From Neopestalotiopsis rosae (lineage: Eukaryota > Ascomycota > Sordariomycetes > Amphisphaeriales > Sporocadaceae), in assembly GCA_023078685.1 (NCBI GenBank), contig JALGAS010000008.1, forward strand, positions 2,790,001 through 2,854,000: a stretch of DNA of 64,000 nucleotides. The letters are read 5' to 3'. The position numbers and the translations under genes were made by a program. Of the stretch, positions 12,697 through 21,721 are shown in pieces. Every line of letters begins with the position of its first letter. The first letter of the stretch is position 1. The notes under the pieces were generated by a model. The model ran no database searches, had not been told where the DNA came from, and was given only the letters and a program-made list of their open reading frames with translations.

Positions 12697-13919
12697 CCTG
12701 AAAAACGGCACCGCTCGGTTGATAGGATGACAAAGGTCTGTATGTGCAAAGACACTCGAGGACGAGGACTTGCTCGAGCAAAACAAGAAGCATCCTGGCC
12801 GCTTATATGCCTCAGAGGCGAATGTTATATGGGTTTCTCGTTGTTCTCCCTACTAGCCATTCCCAGGGTGTGTACGGCAGTTGGTTTATCGCGCTATGCT
12901 ACGTGGCATAGGTACATTATGGCTGTATAAAAATTATGGATATCGGTCGTTATACCGCGGATGTCGCCGGCTGATACGTGATGCCAGGGATGACTATGGC
13001 TATGACATATGTAGCTAATCACGTAGCTAGCTCGCGGCCACTAAGGCGCACCATTCCATAGTCTGATGGGGACCCCCAAACGGGCACGATCAATGCATGT
13101 TTCTACACTACTACAACCTAAGCCCATTTGTGACCATATTTCCGGTATAGTTTTTGGACTATATCCTGAAAGGACGTTGTAGAGTCTAGACCATTCGGTC
13201 ATATAAGATGTGTTGAAAGGCATACCTTACGATTATTAGTGGTGTAGGTTATACCCCTTTATCTTATGATATTACGTAATCTGATCCATCGTACCGGGAA
13301 CCCTAGAACTGACAGCCTAGGGGGCAAACATCCGGAGTAAGGGCCCCTGCTTAGCTCAGGCATACCTACCTCCCTCGTACCCGCAGCAGTGCATTTCACT
13401 GCTTTTTCACTGCTTTGTCACGGTATCTTCCAGGAAGGCCCTGCTTAGTGTCGGGCCTACCTGCCTACTGTGTACCTCGTACCGCAGCATTGCATGTTCG
13501 GGATCCCTAACTCCCTGAATGGCCGTTGCGCATCCCTGTATAGTTGGCAACCGAGGGACAGTCCCGACCCGAACCCTTGCATTGGCGGCTCCGTAATTCT
13601 TGTGTGACACTACCGCAGCCGATGAAGATCACCTGATCTAGGTAGGACCATCGCAGATCACCTCTCAGGTGTATCAGTCTGCTCTTGAGCACCTCTCTCT
13701 TTTACTGTGCAGCTCGTGAGGATCAACCCAGACCCTGTTCTAAACTCCTCGTTTCTAGTCCCATTCGTATCCGGCTCAGGTGAGCGGATGTTACCCGTTG
13801 AACGTATAGTGTGGCGAAGAGATAAGGCCGAGAAAATGATAGTAGAAACCGGAAATATGATCCAAGAGGAACATAGATCGTCTGGTCCGCAGTCCAACGG
13901 TGAGACGCAATCATTTCCT
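12697..13919. other. PKS promoter and degenerate island, left half
   Basis: Upstream of the PKS start a TATA-like GCATATAAGC lies near 12800-12812 on the minus strand. CGG-N8-CCG occurs at 12944-12957, a possible zinc-cluster target. From about 13,000 onward the sequence is gene-poor, with short TAGCTA-like palindromes and no frame that resembles a protein. Confidence 0.4.
13340..13500. repeat. Diverged direct repeat of about 55 bp
   Basis: Two related blocks start with CCCTGCTTAG near 13346 and 13440 and end in a shared pattern of ACCTACC, CTCGTACC, GCAGCA and TGCAT. They are about 95 bp apart, with substitutions and a small insertion. This looks like a decayed tandem duplication. Confidence 0.5.
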
Positions 13920-13920
13920 T

Positions 13921-14100
13921 TGTTGGGTATTGTAAAAAGTCAAAGAACGATAGAGTGATAGGCACCGTTATATTGAAGAAACAGCTGAAGCCTACCTTTG
14001 GAACCACGTGTACGGGGTCTCAACGGTCCTTATATACGAATATGGACGAATCTGGATGGCCCCCACGTATAACCCCGCACGCATTCATGCAGTGCTCTGA
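13921..14100 (-). repeat. Inverted repeat, left arm
   Basis: Its reverse complement matches 15188-15372 at high but imperfect identity, best over about 110 bp with a weaker tail. The arm overlaps the 3' end of the P450 remnant. Differences are mostly transitions plus a 7-bp indel (GTATATA). Confidence 0.7.
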
Positions 14101-14865
14101 CAGGTATTTGTGATGTGCGAGATTTGAAGCAGCCTGCATGTCTGAGCATCTGTCTACAGGAATAAGCAAAGTCACGACGCAGGCGCCAACTTCGGCTAGC
14201 AGATCCGGGCCCTCTTTTTGCACCCTGTATATTATGTTCGAGCTGCGATGAAACCACTCACTCCAAATCTCCCAGCAATCAACCCTTAGCTCGAAGTCAA
14301 AATCTCGAAGAATCGTCGTAAGAAGCCTGTACATTTCAACTTCGCTGATGTGCTTCCCGATGGACACCTGAGGGTCATGACCAAATCGTAGCAGGACGCA
14401 CTCCATCTGCTGTATGACCGCTTTTGTACGAGCCCATCGTTTGGGGATCCACTCGTGGTCATCGTCCCCAAGAGTGCGCTTGTCTAGTTGAACGGCAACA
14501 GGATCCATGATGACTTTCACGACATCCTTCACGGTCTATCAGACCCTGTCACCTTTTTCTCGGACATTTTCCAGTAGACCGGTAAGAACGTCATCTTGGG
14601 GATACTCGGTCCCTTGTTGCCTCACTTTCCATGGCTCGTGGGTCGCAATTTCGGCTTGCTTGACTATATCAAGCATATCTTTGACCCCGTCCCGGACGTT
14701 GTTATATAGTAGTTGCGAGGCTATGTAAAGGTATCTAAGTAGCCGTGGCATGTAGGTTATGGGGGCATTCACATCGGGCATAACCTCTGTGAGATAACAC
14801 CACTGGTGATAGTCCTTCTCTTCACAGACCATGTCGAAATTCATATCATACGTTAGGCTCCTCAT
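14020..14865 (-). pseudogene. Decayed cytochrome P450
   Basis: One continuous minus-strand frame broken by tandem stops near 14536-14541. The 5' part (14865-14542) resembles the middle of a fungal P450, with 'EKDYHQW' and, near its end, 'LLENVREKG', which normally comes just before the I-helix. The 3' part jumps to 'IMDPVAVQLDKRTLG' and 'EWIPKRWA', the region just before the heme loop, so the I-helix and ExxR segments are missing. The heme loop reads FGHDPQVSIG: the ligand Cys is Ser (TCC), and the conserved Gly and Arg are Asp and Gln. The following 'KHISEVEMYRLLTTILRDFD' is well preserved. It cannot encode a working P450 and is a likely former oxidase of the polyketide cluster. Confidence 0.75.
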
Positions 14866-15187
14866 ATATTGACGGGACCCCGTGATTCTAACTTTTCACG
14901 GGCCCATAAGCACTATGTGATTGCGTCTGCCTACGTGCGCTCGCGACTACCGTCAGTCAAGATATAAGATGAAAAAGCATCATAATACCAGACTCTTTAT
15001 GTTGCGATTAGCACTAATACAAAGTGATAAGTAAGAAGGTAATATATTTAGGTTATTATTAAGCTTATATCTTATAGTGGCTATAATGGCTATACACGTA
15101 CAAAATAGCTACAACAGCTATAAATACATATGTGCATATGTAGCTTTGATTGGGTGCCGACTATAGCATCGGAATGAGTCAGCAGAT
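14866..15187. other. AT-rich core of the gene-poor island
   Basis: Very AT-rich from about 14,950 to 15,150, with many short TATAGC, TAGCTA and CATATG palindromes. No coding signal. It looks like a decayed mobile-element or repeat remnant, but I recognise no terminal repeat or transposase. Confidence 0.4.
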
Positions 15188-15372
15188 ATCCGAGCACTGC
15201 ATGAATGCGTGTGGGGTTATACGTGGGGGGTCATCCAGATTCATCCATATTCAAGGACCGGTGGAACCTCGTACACGTGGTTACAACGGTACCTAGGGTT
15301 CGGCTGTTTCTTCGATATACCGGTGCCCATCTCTCCATCGTTCTTTTAAGTTCTTACAGCAGACCCCTGTTG
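15188..15372 (+). repeat. Inverted repeat, right arm
   Basis: Plus-strand copy of the reverse complement of 13921-14100, starting at the shared GAGCACTGCATGAATGCGTG. Relative to the left arm most changes are C-to-T or G-to-A. This fits repeat-induced point mutation or simple decay. Confidence 0.7.
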
Positions 15373-16005
15373 TGCCACGGTGGACGTACTGCAGGCGATG
15401 ATAGTCCTCTGCACGCCACGAAACTAAGCATCTCTGCCCATGCACAGGTCAGTCACACGTCACAAAAACAGGAAAGGAAATGGTCAGTTTTTGATCGTGC
15501 GATTTTTCTTGATTAGCCCGCACATGAGAACCTCCAGTCACATCAAGCTATTGTATGCACCCACGACTAGTTCTAGAAGACATGTGGCAATTCTTGCCTC
15601 AGATCATCTCATACCATACTCCTTTGACCCATGACATGCGTCAATAGTGATAAGGACCTTGACTGCCCACTACACCTACTGATAATGCAGAATGCATGTT
15701 GGTACTGTACAGAAGGTTACGCTGATCCGCCCCACCAGGCGATGCAACCAACAACACATGTGCAGCCCCCACCACGCCGTATGGGCTGACTTTACTTGTC
15801 CCGGCAGAGGGAATTGGCGAGCATACTGTGTAGAGGACCAAGCTGGTTGCACAACATCGAGATTGAGCCTATTGCCTCGTTCATTCGCAACGATGGTTTA
15901 GCTTGATTACTTGCCAGCAGTGGCAAATATACCAACTCAGATACGCGCTCCAACCTTCGAACGCCAAGATATCACGTGTATTTTGACTTGACCACTGCCT
16001 CAACC
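15373..16005. other. Right flank of the island, SDR promoter
   Basis: No coding frame resembles a known protein. The last part is the upstream region of the dehydrogenase gene, with a TCACGTGTA E-box-like site near 15972. Confidence 0.35.
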
Positions 16006-17003
16006 ATGTCTTTTGTAGTCTTCATCAGTGGCGTCAACAAGGGTACATGATAATTTTCCGGCATCATGACCGCATTGCCATTTACTACGTCGATCATTGC
16101 TAACAATGTGCTCAGGGATAGGGAGAGGCTTCGCGGAAGCCTACCTTTCTAGACGACCGAATCATACCGTGATCGGGAGCATTCGGGAGACTGCAGCTTT
16201 GACGCCTGCTGTGGCGGAACTGCGATCGTTCACACCTGCCGATGGCTCCAAGCTGATGCTCGTGACCATCGAAAGCAAATCTCCAACAGATGCAGCGAAC
16301 GCCTTGAAAGAGGTTGCCGACTCTGGCATCGACCATTTGGATCTCGTCATCGCCAATGCTGGAGGGACTCCGGTCCCGACAACGCCGCTTGAGAGCGTTG
16401 AGGCTCACGAGATGATCAGAGAATATCAGGTTAATGCAGTCGGACCTCTGATGCTATTTCAGGCATGCCGGCCCCTACTGCAGAAGGCTGCATCGCCAAA
16501 ATGGATTTCCATTTCCACGGGTGGAGGCTCAATTACTCTGATGGGCAAGATTCGCTCCTGGGACGGCGCTGCTTATGCAGCTGCAAAGGCTGCCCTGAAT
16601 TGGATCACCCGGTAAGATGAGCATTCTCCCAACCAAAGGCACATAGGGACTAACTCCAAATCAGGGCTATACATTTTACGAATGAAGGTCTCACTGCTAT
16701 TGCTATTAACCCAGGGTAAGCTTCTTCTTTCCTCTCCTTTGTTCAGACCATAGCTCTCACCGGATTGTATGCTCACTTTTTCGAAGGTTGGTTGGGACTG
16801 ACATAGGCAACTGGATCGCCAAGGAGTGGAATATACCGCCAACGTACACCATCGAAGAAAGCGTTACAGGCATGATGAAAGTGGTAAGTGGTCATAATGT
16901 GATGTCCATACCAGTTTCTAACTGTCGCAAGATCGATGGCGCAACTCGTGAAGAATCGTCGGGCAAGTTCTTTAGAATGAATGGTGAAGAGATTCCTTGG
17001 TAA
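16006..17003 (+). CDS. Short-chain dehydrogenase/reductase, norsolorinic acid ketoreductase-like
   Basis: An NAD(P)-dependent Rossmann-fold oxidoreductase of about 250 residues, the usual SDR size. I read five exons: 16006-16042, 16116-16611, 16665-16715, 16787-16883, 16932-17003. The first exon encodes 'MSFVVFISGVNKG', which completes the cofactor motif as SGVNKGIG. Then follow 'ANAGG', the serine stretch 'ISTGGG', and the YxxxK catalytic pair in 'AAYAAAKAAL'; 'NPGLVGTDIGN' is the usual substrate-loop region. Overall it resembles the C-factor / norsolorinic acid ketoreductase group. All catalytic residues are present. It lies next to a decayed P450 and 3.3 kb from the polyketide synthase start, in divergent orientation. 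A tailoring role is plausible but unproven; the family also has general metabolic members. Confidence 0.88.
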
Positions 17004-17154
17004 AAGGCGTGGATATTTATGCAAATCTTGTTATTGTGGGTATATAGTGTATGATGATTGGCTTTAATGCTACAATATGTGCTTGGTGCAGTCATCATCA
17101 ATTCGATATAAATCACCAAGTCATAAACTCTGACGCGTTGGCCTAGATCATATC

Positions 17155-18010
17155 CTATCTAGAAAGCGCCTCACGTACGTAGGGGTCGTAAGGATAGCTC
17201 TGATTGTAGTGAGGTGTCGCTCCCATGCCGTCATGTTGCGGATAACCTGAATACTGCGTGGGCATGTTGGGCTGCATCTCGACTTCTGGGTGATGGTACA
17301 CCACAGCTGTATTGCCCGGACCGCCCACTCGTTTCTCGGCATCGTAGTCGTTCGAGGTGCAGGAGAGCCGGAACTTGTGACAGACGTAGCTGAAAGTTGC
17401 GACAAAGAGTAACCTTTTTCCCGAGGCAAAAATGTCAGTCCATACATGTCGGCGAGCTTTTGCATGCAACAAATTACTCACATGATGACGGCACAAAGTC
17501 CGGCGACGGCGCTCATGATGTCGAGCGCGGCGTATGTTGCGACTCCAACGCCGGCTCGCTTGTTGGAAATGGTACAGTGGCCCGAGTTGACAGCGCTGCC
17601 GTCGCTGGTACAGTCGGCGTTGACGGGTATTGTGAAGTCGCCGCGTTTCGCAGCCACGGCGCCCATGGCCGACAGCCAAAAGATGATCATGAGGCCGTCG
17701 AGTGAGAGGATCGCCCACGTATTGTACGCGCCGTGGCAGGTCGATGCGTTCTCGGTCACAATGGCGTATACAAAGATGATCCACGTGAAAAGACTCTGCA
17801 AAGAGGCCAGATCAGACCTGTTCGTTGAACGCGACGATATTAGTCAATTTTACTCACACAAACAATTGCGAATCCCAGGCTGTCCTCGTATAGACCATGT
17901 ATAAACCATCCAGCACCACCGACGACAATGATTGATAGGACTAGTTGAAAGATTCTCGCGACAAGAACCCAAGTGGGGGTCGGTATAATTGTCTTGCCAT
18001 CTTTGCCCAT
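17155..18010 (-). CDS. MARVEL-domain-like four-helix membrane protein
   Basis: About 241 residues in three exons: 18010-17858, 17795-17482, 17413-17155. Four hydrophobic segments are visible: 'IFQLVLSIIVVGGAGWFI', 'LFTWIIFVYAIV', 'ILSLDGLMIIFWLSAMGAVA' and 'ALDIMSAVAGLCAVIMLLFV'. A cysteine-containing loop before the last one and a hydrophilic C-terminal tail rich in Tyr, Pro and Gln fit fungal MARVEL-like plasma-membrane proteins. The start ATG at 18010 precedes 'GKDGKTIIPTPTW', a normal cytoplasmic N-terminus. The third segment continues across the last intron. Family members are associated with membrane domains, but no specific function can be assigned. Confidence 0.75.
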
Positions 18011-19305
18011 ATTGTCTCTGACTGGATTTTGAAATGCGTTCAAACGACAAGCTAGCAAAGAATAAGAAAATGATGCAAGTCGAAGATGTACCGATACTCC
18101 TTCAATGTATGGAGGGTCACTTGAAAAGAGAGCGATGGCAAAGCAGAGCAGCGTGACCACAATCTCTGGAACGGGCGGTCTTTAGCTTCTATAAGTCGCG
18201 ATTTAAAGAATACGAGATGCAACTCTTATCGTGGGCTTTGCATTTCTCAATTCAGCCTTGGATCAGCCAGTGATTACACAAATGCGCTACTTTATCAGCG
18301 AAATTCGCTTACCCGAGACATTTTCAGTATAGTCTAACAGCAGCAACCTAGGCAAAAACGCCCATAAGACCCTGGCTGCGTCAGTAGCTCGTTCAGCCGC
18401 ACGCTCGGCAGCTCAGCTGCTTTTTGAGAGGGGACAGCCATCTTAAGCTTAAATCTTTCGCTGCCATGGCGGAAATGCGCCGTTGACTTGACTGATCCAT
18501 GATTATCGAGAGGTTGGTACTGATTTGAACTTTCCGAGCTCGCGTGTGGCCAGGGCTTGCGCTTCAATCTTTCGATGATCTAGCTGGAGCAAGGGACCTG
18601 GCTTCTAGTCGATAGACATTGGAGTATATAGAATCGCGCGGTTCTTTCCCTTTATTATGAAGTCTGATTACCTTTGATAGCAATATCACCGTGCTAGAGT
18701 TCATGAAGGAAACGAACAGCACACACAAACAAAAGTGCATCACAGTCTTTACATTGCCGGAATGGTAGTTCGAATAGTGTGATGGCAGCACCAGCGCATC
18801 GTGGCACTCACTTGCTGATGAAGGTATCAAAACATGGTCAGAACACACTGCGACTTGGCCCACCTCATTAACGAATAATGGGACATAATGAGCCAAAATG
18901 ATGCGCAACTATAACATATGAGTATGACTCCAGAACCATTCCTGAACTTATGAATCATGATGATTTAGATACATACATTGTCCGAAGGATGGAGTAGGCA
19001 GCAGGCTTAGCGCTATTGTATACTTGATCTAGTGGAGTTTTGTCGCTGATAAGATAGGTAAAATGTGGGGTGGAGGGGTAGGCGCGAAGGGTTCTCACTC
19101 TCACTTGCATGGAAGGCGTCACTGCCCAAAGTGGCGTTGAAATTTTAGAATATTTCCCTGTGCAGCCTGTGTGACTCAATCGAGGAGAGTCGCAACCAAG
19201 TACAAGAAGACAACTCGAGTCTTCTTCTTCTCCCAGTATTTTGTATCACGGCAACCAAGGACTCTCTCTTCATTTGCGACGCACACAGCAGCAGCAGACA
19301 ACAAT
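18011..19305. other. Intergenic region between MARVEL gene and RIO1
   Basis: Shared upstream region of two divergent genes. Only short frames without protein-like features were seen; no RNA gene or repeat was recognised. Confidence 0.4.
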
Positions 19306-20946
19306 ATGGCTGATCAGGACATCGGTTCCGCTGCTGCGGCTCACGAACCGCCCCACGTCTACAAGGCCAATGATGGCTACGATGCATCCGTGCGACAAGA
19401 GATTCCCGCTACCCTGCAAACCTCGACCGCACAAGAAGTAGTCGAGGATGACGAGGAGGATTACGACGAGATTTTCAACTCCGACGATGAAGACCTTGAC
19501 GACGACGGTGCCGGCAATCTTACCAAGAATTACAACCGACAGCGACAACTCGTTGATGGAGGCGCCGCTGTGCCCAGATCAAACCAGCAGAAGCCCGCTG
19601 CCAACACGTTTGCCAGTGTAGACGATCAGATCAAGACGCTTTCCAAACATGCCGCCAAGATTCGTCTCGACGATGTCAAGGAAACTCAGGAGAGGGACAA
19701 GGACAAGGCGGACCGCGCCACAAGCGAACAGGTGCTGGACCAAGGCACCAGAATGATTCTTCTGCGCATGATCCACAAGGGTGTTGTCAGTGAAATCAAC
19801 GGTGCCATCAGTACAGGAAAGGAAGCCAATGTGTACGGCGCAGTTGGCGAAAACGAGGGCGCTCGTCTCAACAGAGCCGTCAAGATCTACAAGACTGCCA
19901 TTCTGAGCTTCAAGGACAGAGAGCGATACATTACTGGAGAGCACCGTTTCAAGTCTGGCGCGGCCAAGGGTAACAACCGTAAGATGGTCCAACTTTGGGC
20001 AGAGAAGGAGTTCCGAAACCTTCGGAGGATACACGCTGCCGGCATCTCATGTCCGGAACCAATCCAGTTGAAGCTACACGTCTTGGTCATGGGTTTCCTC
20101 GGAGACCGCAGAGGCTACGCATACCCAAGATTGCACGACACCCGCATCGATGGAGATGATGCCGACCAGGTGTGGAGATCTCTGTACCTACAGCTCATGG
20201 GAGTCATGCGCCGCTTGTATCAGGTCTGCCGACTGGTTCACGCTGATCTTAGCGAGTACAACATTCTGTACCACGACAGGCAGCTGTACATCATTGATGT
20301 GTCGCAAAGTGTGGAGCATGACCATCCCAGATCTCTTGAATTCCTGCGCATGGATATTAAGAACACAGGAGACTTCTTCAGAAGGCAAGGTGTGGATACA
20401 CTGAGTGACAGAACGATATTCGACTTTGTTACGGCCTCTGAGGGGCCAGTGGAAGAGCCCGCCATGCTCGAAGTTCTTGAGAAGCTGTATACGACAAGGT
20501 CGGCTGTGGATGATACCGAGGATGCCAGAGCTCAGGAAGAGATTGACAACGAGGTCTTCAGAAACCAGTATATTCCACAAACCCTTGAGCAGGTTTACGA
20601 TATCGAAAAGGATGCTCAGAAGATTGGAGCTGGTGAGGGAGACCAGCTTGTCTATAAGAATCTTTTGGCCGATCAAGCTGTTGCCCCAGGTACGACACCC
20701 GCGGAAGACGAGGCAACGAACTCGGAGGGCGATGATGATGAGGGTGCTGCGCTGGACAGTGATGGCAGCGAGGATGAGAGCAGATTCGAAAAGGGTACAC
20801 CCCGAGGCAAGCGTTTCATTGACAAGGAAGAGAAGAAGTCGCACAAGCAAGCGGTCAAGGAAGAGAAGCGGGAAAAGCGGAAAGAAAAGATGCCCAAGCA
20901 CCTCAAGAAAAAGCTTGTGTCTGCTACCTCGCGGAAGAAGCATTAG
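19306..20946 (+). CDS. RIO1: Atypical serine/threonine kinase RIO1
   Basis: A 546-residue single-exon RIO-family kinase/ATPase, which in eukaryotes acts in late cytoplasmic maturation of the small ribosomal subunit. Residues 50-75 are very acidic. The RIO kinase fold spans about 140-400, with the ATP loop 'STGKEANVY', the catalytic loop 'VHADLSEYNIL' and the metal-binding 'IIDVSQSVEHDHP'; all catalytic residues are present. The C-terminal quarter is acidic and then strongly basic ('KSHKQAVKEEKREKRKEKM'), as in other fungal RIO1 proteins. I chose the ATG at 19306 rather than upstream in-frame non-ATG codons. It follows a CA-rich leader (GACAACAATATGG). Confidence 0.95.
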   Translation: MADQDIGSAAAAHEPPHVYKANDGYDASVRQEIPATLQTSTAQEVVEDDEEDYDEIFNSDDEDLDDDGAGNLTKNYNRQRQLVDGGAAVPRSNQQKPAANTFASVDDQIKTLSKHAAKIRLDDVKETQERDKDKADRATSEQVLDQGTRMILLRMIHKGVVSEINGAISTGKEANVYGAVGENEGARLNRAVKIYKTAILSFKDRERYITGEHRFKSGAAKGNNRKMVQLWAEKEFRNLRRIHAAGISCPEPIQLKLHVLVMGFLGDRRGYAYPRLHDTRIDGDDADQVWRSLYLQLMGVMRRLYQVCRLVHADLSEYNILYHDRQLYIIDVSQSVEHDHPRSLEFLRMDIKNTGDFFRRQGVDTLSDRTIFDFVTASEGPVEEPAMLEVLEKLYTTRSAVDDTEDARAQEEIDNEVFRNQYIPQTLEQVYDIEKDAQKIGAGEGDQLVYKNLLADQAVAPGTTPAEDEATNSEGDDDEGAALDSDGSEDESRFEKGTPRGKRFIDKEEKKSHKQAVKEEKREKRKEKMPKHLKKKLVSATSRKKH

Positions 20947-21721
20947 AGGCGCATTTGACAAGTTTTGATTAACGAACAATTGGCTGTCGGCTACCTCGGC
21001 CTGCCACATTCAGAGAATAAAGAATAAAAAGTAAGCGTTTTTTTCCCTTCTCATTTCCAGTGACCTGGCATGCGCTCGACGAGCATGCATTGCTCATATC
21101 GGATGATGAAACTCAAATTACACCAGCCTCGATCAAGTTTCTGCTGCGTTTTCGTCTTTGGGCAATAACCGCGAAATTTGGTCAGGCAACTATGGTGGTC
21201 TGATCAGCCAAATCGGCTGTCTGATGTTAAAGAAGAGCTCTGACGATTGTTTGCACTACTGGATTTAGACATGGGCGTCCGTCTTACATGATTTGGGAGA
21301 ATATCAATATCGATGGCGAATTGTTGACATGCTCAGAAACAACCCTGTTCCAATCACAATGGTCGGTAGAGATCATGGCCAATGCAACTCATTGATATGT
21401 TGAGATAATTACCGGCAGCTGGACACTGCTATATCTACCACAGTTTCAATGTCGAAGTTGAACATCCAATTGTCGTTGCCGTAAAGTGACGAGCAACTGG
21501 AATTTCATACATGCTAAGTCGTATTTGAACATGGGGCGGACCAGTATTTGCATTTTTATCGTCGCTGAATATTGCTATTTTTCTCAAAGCTTGAAAGTAT
21601 GATATTTTGCGGATAGAATTCCGCGCCTTAATGAGAAATCCACTCAACGCCACTGAAATGCGTAATATGAGATCAAAGACAAAAGAGAAACCTAAAAACC
21701 GCGTTGCGCGCCACAAAAGAC
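20947..21721. other. Intergenic region, convergent 3' ends
   Basis: Lies between the 3' ends of RIO1 and the coiled-coil gene. I see no coding signal or structured element. Confidence 0.45.

Noticed and set aside
12950..16000. Intact transposon in the gene-poor island
   Set aside because: No transposase, reverse transcriptase or clear terminal repeats with target duplication were found; only decayed repeats.
20188..21009. Open frame of 273 residues on the minus strand
   Set aside because: Antisense of RIO1 with a Leu/Phe/Val-rich composition typical of a shadow frame.
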